Of a stretch of 64,000 bases of DNA, positions 1 to 12,556 are shown one piece after another. Numbering within the stretch: position 1 is the first letter of the stretch; each line of letters starts with the position of its first letter. Below the pieces are notes generated by a model. It did no database searches, had not been told where the DNA came from, and was given only the letters and a program-made list of their open reading frames with translations. The stretch is from Daphnia carinata (Eukaryota; Arthropoda; Branchiopoda; Diplostraca; Daphniidae), in the NCBI RefSeq assembly GCF_022539665.2, contig NC_081336.1, positions 1,984,001 through 2,048,000 of the forward strand, given 5' to 3'. A program made the position numbers and the translations under genes.

Positions 1-316
1 GTTCATTTTAATGAAAATAAATTATGTTCATCAAGACTTCGAGATTTGATGTAGGAATGGTTTTCGTTTGTTTTATCTTCGGAAAAATATATAACAAAAC
101 TGTCATTTTCTGAATAAAAAATATATGGTTTTCGTATTTGATATTAATTTGGAATTAATCTGCGATGAAATCATTTCGTATCGTTCATTTTTAGCAATCG
201 TGTTCACTGTTTTTGGGCGGAAGTCAGCTGAGCTAAAAGAGACAGTTAAAAAATGACCGCTAGGTGGCCGAGAACCACGTTGCTGAGTTATTTCAAAAGA
301 CAGTGTAGAGCGAAGA

Positions 317-329
317 AGTTCAATGAACT
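317..329. promoter_or_regulatory. IR-1 nuclear-receptor site, perfect palindrome
   Basis: AGTTCAATGAACT matches all 13 positions of the ecdysone response consensus RGKTCANTGAMCY and is itself a perfect inverted repeat with a one-base spacer. The distance to the Blimp-1 start is 13 kb, so the target gene is an inference. Confidence 0.45.
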
Positions 330-395
330 CTTGTTCATGATATACGGTTTGTCTCGGATATTTCTTGCACTGTTGGCCTTGCATCAGACTATCGT

Positions 396-656
396 ATGAC
401 GGCATATACTATAATTAAACTGCATTGGCAATCTAAACTGTCGGATCTAATGTTGCAGGAGCTTTTAGTGTATGGCCACCACGTTTCAGATGAATCCATT
501 GTCGATCTCAATCGCAAAGATGGGAATAAAGAGGTAGTATATCGTATTGCGTTGACTAGTACAACCTTCGAATTGAACAAGAGAGTATGTTACGAATTTG
601 TAAACCAACTCCACTGGCCATTTATATTTTTAAAGCAGGAAGGTGGTGAAAAATAG
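396..656 (+). CDS. unrecognised short ORF, possible terminal exon
   Basis: An 86-codon frame from an ATG, open upstream to base 327, ending in TAG. A canonical AATAAA lies at 673-678, 17 bases past the stop, which is what a 3' terminal exon would look like. A possible splice acceptor (CAG) ends at 387. The protein has ordinary mixed composition (motifs such as SKLSDLMLQELL and DLNRKDGNKEVV), unlike the poly-Phe and poly-Lys junk ORFs to its right. I recognise no family. An overlapping minus-strand frame (405-103, 100 codons) is equally unassigned, so the coding strand is uncertain. If real, most of the gene lies left of the window or in unrecognised exons. Confidence 0.22.
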   Translation: MTAYTIIKLHWQSKLSDLMLQELLVYGHHVSDESIVDLNRKDGNKEVVYRIALTSTTFELNKRVCYEFVNQLHWPFIFLKQEGGEK

Positions 657-672
657 AAAAGTCTGGCACCGA

Positions 673-678
673 AATAAA
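673..678 (+). terminator. possible polyadenylation signal AATAAA
   Basis: Canonical hexamer 17 bases after the stop of the 396-656 frame. It supports, but does not prove, a + strand transcript end here. Confidence 0.25.
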
Positions 679-1383
679 ATGCAGACAGCAGTAATGAGCA
701 ACAGCTGACATGCCACTTGATAATGACTTTTGGCCATCAATGCTCATCCATTCGGTGTATCAAATGACCTCTTGCCCTGAGACCAGCAGGTATTGCAATA
801 CAAAATGACATTGCACTTTTTCTTACCCTATGAATCGTGGAACTGACATTCAACATTTGCACAATAGATTTTTTTCCACTTCACGACCCGCCCGTGGGAT
901 ACGAGTCAAGAGGGAAGGAGAGAAAAAAAAGTAAGTAAAACAACCAAAAAAAAAATCTTAGTAATATCGTGAGAGACCCCCACACCGCCAGTGAAGAGGG
1001 AAACACATTCTTCGTGCCGTGCACCGTTAATTTCGCCCGTCCTCGGGAGGTACGGTGAGAAATAACGGTGCCACTGTCGGTGTGTCTGCTGTGGGGTGGT
1101 TTTTTTTTTTTTTTTTGTACGTTAAGGTTACTGTCGGTCGTTGGCCCAGTCACCTACAGTGTGTGTGTATCTATGCTCGTGTGTGCAGTATAGAAAGGGA
1201 TAGGGAACAACAGCTGGAAAAGGAGGAGGGAAAAGAACAGGAGAAAATGCTTCTCGGTTGGCTGCGACCGGAGAAGAACCTAGAAGACAAGGGGCCGGAG
1301 CTTCCTCCAAGTCGACTTTGTTAGTCGTCTAGTCGAGTCACCTACTTTCCTCTTCGGTTGCAAGGCCCTCAGCTTTACCACTT

Positions 1384-1396
1384 CGGTCAATGAACT
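1384..1396. promoter_or_regulatory. IR-1 nuclear-receptor-like site
   Basis: CGGTCAATGAACT matches 12 of 13 positions of RGKTCANTGAMCY (only the outermost purine differs). The identical 13-mer recurs at 8185 and, inverted, at 11,398. Confidence 0.45.
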
Positions 1397-4300
1397 TTAT
1401 TTTCTTTCTCTCCCCATCCCAAACAACTATTCCTCCTCCTCCCCCCCCCTCTGCCGCCTTGTTCTACCTTTCCTTCGAGAACACTTTTGACTTCACTAGG
1501 CCACATTTTTCTTATTTCCATTCTTTATATTCTTCTTCTTTTCCCCCTTTTTTTTTTCGTGTGTTTTGTTGCCCTTCCAGCACCAGACCAGAAGAGGCTC
1601 TTTTTCCCCCTCACTTTAGGTTGTTCGAAGGGGCCGACGCTATTGTGTATCCGTTCCCGTTCTTTTATTATTCCTAATATTTTCAGTTTCACCGTTAGTC
1701 TTCCCCCCTCCACAAAAAAAAAAAAAAAAAATCAAAAGCGATCTTACCCTAACACAGACAAACAACAAAAAGTTTTTGTTGACTATATCTCCCTCTTTTT
1801 CCACTTGTTACCTGGCCTCTTCTTTTCAACCAGCTATTTGACCTTTAAAAGAAAGGACGAATAGCAGTATACCAAGCCTCTTTTTTTTTTTTCGAAGGAA
1901 AGAGAGTGTTAAAAAATAATCCTTTTTCTTTTCTTGAAAAATATCAAATCATTTTGCTGTTGTTTTCGGGGGATGACTTGTTTGATGCGTTAGCTCGTCC
2001 AGCTATCGAAATTCCAATGGAGGTCACGTATGCGCCCGGGACACGCAACGTGAAGGACGAAGGTAGATGACATACCTTCTGGAGCAAGTAAGGAGGATGG
2101 ATGTAGAAATAGGTCGAATTTTGTTAGATCACGTTCAATTATGACCCGGAAAAAAAAAACTATTGCGAAAGGCTTTGTGCGTACGGTGAAATAACACGCA
2201 ATGTGTTTCACTGTCTCTCTTTTTTTTTATATTGAATAAATAAAAAGATGGGGAGGGGGGGGGGGGAAGTGGACTTGCCAAGTCGAGTTGAGGCAGTCGA
2301 GTTTACCTACTTCTGTTGTGTATAGAACCACAACGCTAGTTGGAGTCAATGTCCTCCTTATTTATTTTTTTTTATCCCTCTGAAATTTATTTTTTATTTG
2401 TTTTCAGTCGAGGGGGTTCCACGTGTTTTTCCGTTTTTATTATTTTTTACCTCTTTTGTTTTTGAAAAAAAAAAAAATAGGTTTCGTGTGTCTATTAGTT
2501 CACTTGCCAATTGACCGCTTTAAATTTTGCCAGTCGTTTGTGCATGAGATTCTCGTATTGTTCCTTTCAATTATTCTTTAATAATTTATTTTTTGCCCTT
2601 CAAAATTAGAATGACAGGCATATTGATGGCTACACATTTTTTTTTTTCAATTCTAACGATGAATATCGATTTTTTTTTTCGGCCAATACGAATACGAAGA
2701 AAGGAATGGAAAGCGAAGGACTCCTTTCTTTCCGTCCACCGGTGTGTGTGTGTTAAGAAGCGCTATTCGATCCGATCGCGGGTAAATGGGTTAGTGACCG
2801 TGAGTGGCCTGGCCCGCTAACCTTGGCATTGGGCATCACGGCGCGCGGGCGTTCGTTTCTTTTTTTTTTTTTTTTTTGTTTTCCTATAGAAAAATTCTAA
2901 AACAATCACCCGCCCGTCTGATGCGTGTTTGCCATTTTTATGCTGTTTCTCTCTTTTCCCGCATATTAGCCGTAGTAGGAGAGAGTTCGTAGTAAAAAAA
3001 TCCTCGTGTTTTCACGCTGTGCGCGCTGATTTTCACGATGGAACAAAACTATTGACATCGCTAAAGTGCGTCCGCTTTTGTCGACATGCCCTCGTTTTTT
3101 TTTTTTATATTAAAAGTCCCTGATCGTCGTGTTGCGCAGAAAAAAAAAGTGCCAAGACAACTGAACTGAAACGAGTTTTTTTCTGTCGAATACGCACTAG
3201 CAGATGTTTTTTGTTTTTTTAAAACCGTAATCACAATAATCAGAAAGAAACATGATCGAGAGAGTAGGTGAGCTGAGATGCAGGTCGACTTTTTCCTTCT
3301 CCTTTTCATTGGCCACCGGACAAGAAAACGCGCACAGCTGTGGCTGATTATTATTTTGTTTGTTTTTTTTTCAACAGTAAAAAAATGCCAATTCAGAACG
3401 CAATAATAACGGTGGATGAAATCTTCTTATTTTTTTTCAAAACCGGACCGTCATTTTTTTTTTCGAAATAACGAGACTGGTTTCCAAATTGATGAACGCA
3501 TTGAAAGATGGCGTCAAATTTCTTGTCCAATTCAATTTTGTGCATTTAAAAAAAAAAAAGGAAATTTTCTAACGCGTTTTGTGACGTAAATTTTGAACAA
3601 TATTCAAATTTGTTACAAATTGGACAGGTGTCGTTCAGCTGACACGCCTGAAACTAGGTCTGTTTGCAGCCAATTTATGTAAAGTACCCTTTTGACCGAG
3701 TTCAAAATAATTTTCTTATGTCAATCCCGCAAATCGTTTTTTTTTTTTTCAAAAAAAAATTCATTTCGATTGTGCACACATAAAAGAAAAAAGGCATTTC
3801 CTAACCCTTTTCCTTCGGTTGCTCCATAGCCTCAAGGTGAAACGAATACCTTGTCGACTTCTTTTTTCGTGATTATATAGTAGTTCTCTCTCCCCCCTCT
3901 TCTCTCACAGCTCCTCCCGTATCACGAGAGAGAGGAGAATCCTTTTTTTTTTTTTTTTTTTTTCTTTCTTCACCGAATGTTAACAAGGAAAGTCTCGACC
4001 TCTATTTTCTTCGCTGGCAGAGCCATCAGATGCGTCTGCGTGTGTGGGTTACTCGCGTTCGTTGGCACACATTTTCTCCCTTATTTACTTCTTCTTTTTT
4101 TTTCTGTTTTGTTTCATTCTTTTTTACCTCTTTCTTTCTTCCCAACCGGTGCGTCGTGCCAACGGTCTTCTTTGAAAAGCAACAGTCGGCGCTCCCGCCA
4201 TTTTCTCCCACTGTTTGTGTATGTACGCAATAAAAAAGTCTAAAGCTTTTTTAATGTCCGCGTGTAACGGAATGAGCCGAAGCAACCGCAATTGCTTGTA

Positions 4301-7300
4301 ACTTTTTTTTTTTGGGGGGGGGGGGGGGAGATTTTGATTGGCCTGCCGACCTCAATGTTTTGTCCGGCTATTTTTAGCGCCTTAACAAGAATCACTTTTT
4401 TTTTTTTTTTTTTTTTGTCAGCTTGTTCTTTTAGCAAAGGCCAATTCAGGTGCGCATCGAAAGTCGGTGGAATTTCCGATCGCGTAGGGTCCCGCTTTTT
4501 GCGTCACGCATAAATTTTTGTGTTTTTTTTTTTGAAATTCTGACGCAATCTCGTGATTATTCCGCCAGCGATATGTTGACCGATATATCATTTGGAAAAA
4601 CTCTTACGTTGGGGCCAGCATCACGTGAAACATTTTCTTTTCACTGATGAAGAGATTCGCGTCTTGTCGTACGTTTTTATTTTTGGGGGGGTGGAGTCGT
4701 TGCTGTCACGCTCTGTTTTCATCATCCCCCGCATTTCGTTCATTCCGCCGATTCATCTCGAAACGATAACAGTCATAACAAGAAACACTTTCGTGAATGT
4801 AGAGCGTTCCGTTTCTTTTGTTTTTGTTTTTTCATCGGCTGATTATCGTGTTTAAACAATCTTCTTTTTTTTTTGTTTTTTATTTCTCGACGATGTGCTG
4901 GACGCACGTGTGGACTAAAAAAAAAAAAAAAAGATGTTGAACAATTCTAATTTAAAGCGCTGAGAAGGTTGTCATCGTAGACCTCATTTTGTTGTGCGCT
5001 CGTCTTTTCCTACCCTTAACATGCACGATTGACTGTCATCACATGTCATTGACATTTTCAAAAGTTGGGGGGGGGGGTTATAAAAATGACAGTTTCATTT
5101 CGTATTGGGTAATGAAGAGTTCAACATCGTGATACGCCTTCCCCTTTTTATTTTTATTAAAGACCTCAATTCTTATTTCTCGGGGCTTTTTCTTTAATAA
5201 AAATGAGAAGTTCGTCCCCTCCATATAATCAACGTAGTAACAGTCTCTAAATTTATTTTAAATGATTACGGACGAACGCATTTAAATAAACAAGAACACG
5301 TTACAAGAGAGAGAACGAAAAAAAAATGAAAAGGAGAACTTTCGGTACTTTTGCCCGAATGTTATACATCCTCAGCTGTTGGTCCTATCCCCTAGCAGGT
5401 AAATGCCGGTCGTTGTCCCAGTTACCCACAATACTTTTTTTTTTTCTCTCCAAAAAGCTCTTTATTTTGTGTGTATGTACAGCCAGGTTATAATAGTAAA
5501 GCTTCTTCGTATTTATTTTTCACTACGAGTACACATAGTCGCTTTGTTGTTGTACATGCTCCGCCTACCTGAGAGTTCGTGCACCATATCCCCTGCAAAG
5601 ACTCTTCGCATTACGGGAGTGCTGACATTTTTCAAAGACAATGACATTTTTTTTTAAATTTTTTTATTTTGTGACACAATAAAAATTGTGTTTTTTTTTT
5701 TTTTTACTATTATTTTAAGGTACTCGCAATCGGCAGGTGTATCGATAATTCTCATTCCAATTACGAAGGGAAAAGAACTCCTTTCTATCTTTTCTTCTTC
5801 ATTGAAACGACAATGGAGAAGCAAAAAAAAAAAAAAAAAATGAAACCATTTCTCTGGGCCAGAAATAATGTCTGTACACAAGGAAAAAAAAACAAACAAA
5901 ACAAATCAGCGCCGTTATTTTGTAACGTTGTGGGTGTTTGTCTCGGCCTGTTTTTTTTTTTCTTCTGCACTTGGTTCACGCAACAGTGGTCACGTCATTA
6001 GCGGTTCTTTTTTTGTTTGGGATGATCATTCCCTATATACGCACACATACAGCAAAAGAGAAGAAACAAGTCTCTCTCTCTCTCTCTCGAAAAAAAAAAA
6101 GTAGCACAATAACCGGCCGTCACCTTGTGGCCGTTTGGGCCTCTTTTTTTTTTTTCTTTTTTTTTTGCCCGCCAATTTTTCCCGCTTTGGAAAACTTCAC
6201 GTTTGGCTTTTTTCTCTGCTGTTCACGTTTCTCGCCTGTTGGAGCGCGAGAGCTCAATCCTTTTTTTTTTTTTTTTTTTATCGAATCAATTTTGGCAGCC
6301 GGGCCAAAAGAAAAACCGTAAAAGGGGCGGATCGTCCTTTCACCTTTTTCTTCGTCTTCCGGGATGAGAACGAGAGTTTCGTCATCGTCCAAAAAGAACT
6401 TTCAGTACTACGTGATGGGCAGGGAAAAAAAAAACAAAAAAAAAACAAGTTAAAGAGTCAGAACCCAGCAATAACGGTTTTTCCCTTTAAAAAAAAAATG
6501 TGATAATCTAACATAAAAAAAAAAAATGTATTCTGGATTAACTTGATGTGTTTTTCTTTTACAGATCCCCGTTTTTTTTTTTTCCTTTCTTAGTGGATGG
6601 CTGTTTGTCCAGTTGTCGTTGCGGGCAGCCCTTCTGGACTCTTCTCCAACAGTCTATGCACAAAATGTAGGACAATAACCGCAGTTGGCCCCGAATCAAC
6701 GAAAGTATTTCATGTCGCCTTCGTTCGTTCGCCGTAACAGTTCCTTATTCTATTGCAGCCCCCCCCCCCTCCTCCGTTGGCCGTCAGCATTTTCGTTTCA
6801 GTTCGTTTATTTTAACGCGCGAAAGAGAGCAAATACGTCATCATTATCTTTTCTTAAGAAAAAAAAATAATTCAATTTTAAATAATTAAGATTTGCGTGC
6901 GTGGGCTGATATACAACGTCTAATGTATCCTTTTTTTAAAAAAACAAAACAAAACAAAAAACAGGCCCGTCGTCTACGTGTCTCGTACGGTCGATGCATT
7001 TGGAAGCGGGCGATTTGAACGCCAGTCTCGGCCGTTAACCTTTGGGACAAGGAAATCAAAAGGGAAACAAGCGAGTACGCGCACAGGTAAAAAAGAAATA
7101 CTTGCACTGTCGTTGTATCGATGGCAAAACAGAATAAGAATAGATCGCCCTCTTATCTCGAAGGAAAAAAGAAAGAAGATTCTCTTTCCTTTATGGTTTT
7201 GTTTTGTTTTGGCTAAAGAAAATAAAAAGGGAGGTTTGAGGTCGTGGGCCGTTTTCGGCCGTCCCCACAAGGATACGACGATGATGGCCAGTCCCCCCCC

Positions 7301-8184
7301 TTTTCATTTTCCTGAATATTTCTTTCTTTTTTTTTTTTTCATATGGACGGCCGTGACCTTTTGAACTGGAAAGTTCGGCCAAATAGCAGATACTTTTAGA
7401 TTTTCATTAGAAAAAAATTGGGTGTTATGGGACTCATTTTCTGTCACTTCTATTTTTAAAATTTGTTTTTTTTTTATTAAGAATTTGACATATTTTTAGA
7501 TGTCGTTTTTTATTTCTAGTTTGGCTTCTCTAGGAAACACACGGTTGGTGCAGCCCCTTCACCAAGAAAGAAGAAGGTAGCCCATCTGTGTTTATGATGG
7601 GGGACCGACCTTGGTTGACCCGACAGACCCCCAAGAAGAAAGAAAAAAAAAAAGAAGGAAAAGGGAAGTGGATTTTTGTGAAAAAAGGGAGAACTATATT
7701 GGAGTTCATTGGCCTGATTGAAGGTAACACACCTACGTACACCGACTACCACCCAAACTCGACAGGTATGCACCCAAGAAATCTTTTTTTTTTCTTTTTT
7801 TTTCTCTTTAATTTCTATAGAACTTTATGTAAATGTATTTCACCGGGAAAAAAAAAAAACACGCACAGTTTTTTTTTTTTTCGTTGTTGCGATACGTTTA
7901 CCTTGTGCCGGGTCTGTCAGTAGAATCGAACCTTATTGGCCGGCCCATTTTTAGGGACTTGGCTATGCGGAAAAGTAGAAACAAAATGGGGGATGATAAT
8001 AAAGATTCCGTCGGAAGTGCTCCACTTCCGTCCACCAACTTTCTCCTTACACGATGCGTAGATGGCCCCATCGGGTTTTTCTCCACTACGTGTGTTCCAC
8101 GAACAAAAAAAAAAAAAATGGAGTCTCTTACGTCTTTGCTTCCCACCACCACACCTGTGGGTCTATATGCCGTAACAACTCGCT

Positions 8185-8197
8185 CGGTCAATGAACT
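8185..8197. promoter_or_regulatory. IR-1 nuclear-receptor-like site
   Basis: CGGTCAATGAACT, 12/13 to the EcR/USP consensus. It shares the 16-mer CTCGGTCAATGAACTC with the inverted copy at 11,398, while the outer flanks differ. Confidence 0.45.
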
Positions 8198-9185
8198 CCC
8201 CAGGTATCTGGTTTTTTTTTTTTTTTTTTTTTAAATTCTTTTTAAAAGGGGGGGGGGAATTATGACAGACGTATTCGATAGATTAACGTTTAAAGAAAAA
8301 TGATTTTCATAGAAATCTATATCGGTATTTTCAGTTGGGTGGGCGGGGGGATATCGCGTTACAGGTGTCATCGCTCCCTGGCCGATCGTATCATTTTCTT
8401 CCCTTCCGACCTCTTCGCGAGAGAGTCGTGACTTGCACTGACTATCAATTCGTCCTGCCCGTGTATATGTTTAAAATAAAAAGGACATGCACTACCGTTA
8501 ATATGCGGGAAAAAAAAAGTCCCACTCGATCATTTTTTTTTTTTTTTTTGGCCAACTGAAAATCGTTTTAGATTTTTCTAGGGGACACAAAAGTAAAGAG
8601 AGAGTCGCTCCATTGCGGAATTGTAACGGTTTTTACTTCGTGAACACACACACACGTTACACTCGGCACGGATTCGAACGACAAAAAAAACAAACATCAT
8701 TTTTGTGTGTGTGTGTGTGTCTTGTAGCTGAAAAGGAAGCCGGTTTGTGTGTGTAGTCCTCGGGTCGGTGGTTGGGTCCCACCTCCTATCCTTTTTACTC
8801 CGCCCTTCTGGCCCGTTGCTACAAGCCCCAAACGGAATTCTCTTTTTTTCTGGGTAAGGCTGTGCGGATAGAAGCGAGTGGCCGTCACTAGTTCCACCAC
8901 CACCAATCGAGACGCACACGAGTTTTTGAACGTCTTCCTTGTTTTCTTGTTTTGTTTGTTGTTGTTTCCAAAGGAAAAAAAAAAAAAAAACATTCATCAA
9001 AAGTCATTGACTCCGAACACACACACAAACATTTATTGTTTTGTGTTTGGCTTGACGCGCAGTGATTTTTTCTTGTTCATTGACAGAAGACTCTCGCAAT
9101 TTATTTCCGTGTTGTTGTCAGTGTGTCTTTTCCGCACGGATTCCGCATTTTTTGGATTTCCCCCTTTTTTTTTTTGTTGTTCCAG

Positions 9186-9312
9186 TGGACGAGATCGAAC
9201 CTGGAATTGTTGCCCATTTAAAAAGTGAATTCTTCGAGACGAGAACAGCAGTCGCCAAAAAGTGCCTCCCGCAGCAGCTCATCGTTTCCATGACGAAAGT
9301 CGTTCATCTCAG
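9186..9312 (+). other. candidate 5' exon of Blimp-1
   Basis: A 127-base stretch bounded by a strong acceptor (a run of pyrimidines then TTGTTGTTCCAG) and a strong donor (CTCAG then GTAAGA). It is poor in homopolymers, unlike the DNA on both sides, and one frame is open throughout. If joined to the 13,459 acceptor, the frame from its ATG (ending MTKVVHLR) meets a stop within a few codons of the next exon, so it reads best as 5'UTR with an upstream ORF. Assignment to Blimp-1 rests on strand and position only. Confidence 0.4.
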
Positions 9313-11397
9313 GTAAGAAAACCATTTCCATTTTAATAAAATCGGGCGAAGATCAATTAGGCGAAATTAGAATTAGTGAGGCCGCAACACGATATATGAG
9401 TCAAATAACTTTCTCTCGACTTTTCATCATGTTTATTCATTTTTATTATACCGTACCCCCGGTGGAGAGATTTGAAAACGTCATTTTCTCCACTTTCTTT
9501 CTCGCGTTAAATCCAAGTGAAAATTGGTTTACACCTGGGCCCGCAAAAAAAAAAAAAAGAATTGCCAATGCTGATGGGCAAAAAAAAAAATGTGTTATTT
9601 CATTCCCCATTTTAGGGCGTCACAAAAAAAAAAAAACGAGGAAGTTCACTAGCCAAAAAGGTGTGCGCTGGGCGAAAGGTGAACGACCAACCTTGGGCTT
9701 TTCTTCGTCTCATCCGATGTCATGAACGCAGCACATTGGCCTCTACCTTTCCCATCTTCTTTCCCTTCATTTTTTTTTTTTTTTTTGCGTCTTTTCGGCC
9801 GTTTAGCTGACAAGGGGGGGGGGGGGGCTGGATAGAGAAGAGTCATCTTCCAAGGTCACTTGCATCCGCCGATGGATCGGTTCTCTTCCCCCCTCACAAA
9901 ATTCTGACGGATCTTTTAAAACTCCCCTCTTTTTTCTTTTATTCTTTACCTTTCGGATGAACTTTCAAAAGCGGATAAGTCAATTGCACCTCAGGTGTGG
10001 TTGAGGTCACGGTCCTTCCGCGTTCCGCGTTTTCACCTTTTTTACGTGTGTCTCTCTCTCTCTCTTTCAAATATCCTGTTATATGTCGGAACCCGTTCAC
10101 AACTCCCCATTTTTTTTCCGCGTTTTCTTTGATCATTGATGGCGGAAAGAAAACAGTTGCGGTTTGAACTCTTGCCTGCGTGTTGTGACAGTCGCAATCA
10201 TTTCGTCATAAGAAAAAAAGGAGAATTTTCAATTTCCTACCCCGAGGCAGGTTGAAATGATCCCGTTAGGCATATTAGATTCCGTTTGCATTCAGCGTTT
10301 TTTTTTTATGCATAAATGTAGGGGGCGGGGAGGGACGTCTTTCCCGTTATGAATTTAATTGTAATAAAAATTCTCCCCTATCTTTTTGTCGAAAAAGGAA
10401 AAGTGGCGGCGCTTGTTTAAGAGGGGGAGAAAGAAAAAGCAACGGGATCTTTTTTTTTTTTTTTTTTAAAGGGGCATATCATCTTGTGAATGACCAAAAG
10501 AAAAGATTAACGACCAGCTGCTCCTCGACCCTTTTGATTTTCTTCCGCATCGTCTGCTGCGTCTTTTTTTTTCTTTCTAAAATGATTAAACAGATGGCCT
10601 GATATACTTTCTCCTCACTTTAAGTCAATTTTTACCTGAAAATTTCCTATTCATTAAATGAATGATTAAAAAAAAAAGAGAAAAGGTCTTAACCTTCAAT
10701 CGGTTGCCATGGTTACCGATGCGCGAACCACGCACACACACACGACCTGTGTGTCTGTTGCACGAAACCTAACGGAATCTTTCCCTTTTTTTTTTTTGGT
10801 CTTGTTTTTCTTGTCGGCTGGAACAAGAAGAAGCGGATGGAACGGACCATCTAACGGTTCTTTAGACGCATTTGCTCGGTCGTTCTTTTCATAGCCCCCA
10901 CCTGGTGGTGGGGGGTGTTTTACAAGAAGGAAGGAGGGAGGGGGGGGGGGATGACAGGTGAAGGTTCTTTCATTTTTCAGAGTCTCCCTCCTCTTCTGTT
11001 TTTTTTTTTTCTTTTTTCTTCTTCTCTACTCACAAGAATGACAAGTAATATTCCCGGTTCCATCACCGGATGAGTCTACCCACCAATTGCCCCGCTGGCT
11101 ATTCTAACGGGATCCTTACCGTTCCCTTTCCTTTTCCATCCGTCTCATTTGTGTGACTCTTGTATACGTCAAAAGTCAGTGGCAGTTGGCCATCGATTGA
11201 AAAAAAAAAAAAAAAATGATTTTGAAAAATGAAAAGACATCCGGATTTCCTTCCGCATCATTTGCAATATGTAGAACAACGTCCGTGATCGTACGTAAAA
11301 ATAAAAGCTAAGTGAAAAGAGAGAAAACTACAGTGTGCACGAGCGCTCATTTTGCGGGGCTGCGGCTTGAAGAAGAAAAATGTTATTTTCTGTCCCG

Positions 11398-11410
11398 AGT
11401 TCATTGACCG
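11398..11410. promoter_or_regulatory. IR-1 nuclear-receptor-like site
   Basis: AGTTCATTGACCG, the exact reverse complement of the 13-mer at 1384 and 8185; 12/13 to RGKTCANTGAMCY. It lies 2.1 kb upstream of the Blimp-1 start codon, the closest strong copy. Confidence 0.5.
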
Positions 11411-12523
11411 AGAGTCTCCCTTTCGGCCCCTGTGCGGTGTGTGTGTAGTGGTACAGGTAATCAGAAGGAAGAACCGGTTCCTCCTTCCCACTCGCTTGTG
11501 TAGTTTCATTCTCTTTTTTTTTTTTTTTTTTTTTAGGACGACTCGATAGTCTCCCCTTTTTTTTTTTTCTCGGGGTTTAACAATCTTCTCGAGATTCCAG
11601 GTGTGTACAGGTGGTGAAGCGTAAATACAACATAATAGCCCGGCTTCGTTTATCCCGAGGCAGTGGCCGTAGTGACACACTCCCTTAGGCTTTTTTTTTT
11701 CTCGATACTTTGAAAAAATTATTTTTAATTCACGTGCAACCGATTTTTTTTTTTTTAAGCTATTTTCGTTTAGTTATCGGAGAGTTTAACGATGCGTTTT
11801 CATTAATTGCGCGGTGGATTAAAAAAAAAAAAACAGGCGTGTGCAGGGAATTTAGAAAGAAAGCGACCGCGGGAGTGTTTTGTTTTTCTCTGGGAAATGG
11901 TTCATCCTTAATTTTAAAATAAATAAATCAATTCGGAACGCAAAGTGTGCTAGAATTTAGTGTTTCAAAATAAGGTGCGGTCATTGACACAGACAATGAA
12001 ATTGAATATTGCGATCGAGCTCGAGCGAAAAATGTAAAAACAAAAAGTGTTAAGACAATATGGACATTTGATCAGTTCATTACGAGGAAAGCGATGCAAA
12101 ACCATTGGACGAAAAAAAAAAAAAGGGCCGTCTCATAATAGGATAGCGGATGTCGAGTCCCGTTACACCTGAACTCGCCATTGGGTTGCGTGAAGAAAAA
12201 AAAAAAAAAGAACCTTCTTCTTTTCTTAGATATTCGTTTTCCTTTTTTTATATCTCATCCGGTCCCCGGCCGGACTCTGAGCTGACAAGGAAGCCGGGGG
12301 GATGTCCTTGGACTCTTTTGCCTTGACGTAGACTCGACTGCTTGCTGGACTGTATAGATTCAACACTTCCCGTCTCCCTTCTTCTATTGTTTATTATTTT
12401 CAGGAAATCCATTCAACTTGATCGCGTCCAGTTATTTATAACTGGAAATCAAGCACAAAAGAAAAGATGTTTCCTGTCCCTTTTGTCTTTTCTTTCATTT
12501 GCCTCGTGTTATTACATTTTCGT

Positions 12524-12556
12524 GCGTAATTGCGCACGGCGCGTGCGCAATTGCGC
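12524..12556. repeat. GC-rich inverted repeat (15-base arms, 3-base loop)
   Basis: Arms GCGTAATTGCGCACG and CGTGCGCAATTGCGC pair over 15 positions with a single T-G wobble, loop GCG. It is CpG-rich in an AT-rich setting and contains NRF1-like TGCGCA half sites. Confidence 0.6.

Larger units (their letters stand above)
870..9185. other. non-coding flank or 5' intron of Blimp-1
   Basis: About 8.3 kb dominated by T and A runs of 8-20 bases, short CA/GT repeats and poly-G tracts (for example 4314-4328). All ORFs here are homopolymer translations (poly-Phe, poly-Lys, poly-Ser/Pro) and I accept none. IR-1-like sites at 1384, 5043 (weaker), 7703 (weaker) and 8185 are the only non-trivial recurring motifs I found. 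Unrecognised 5'UTR exons of Blimp-1 could be hidden here. Confidence 0.6.

Noticed and set aside
775-784. CCCTGAGACC, resembling the 5' end of lin-4/miR-125
   Set aside because: Similarity ends after ten bases and there is no complementary arm for a hairpin.
5813-8234. Cluster of poly-Phe and poly-Lys ORFs on both strands
   Set aside because: Direct translations of T and A runs.
9186-9262. Minus-strand tRNA suggested by GGTTCGATC
   Set aside because: No A-box or acceptor stem; the block is better explained as an exon.
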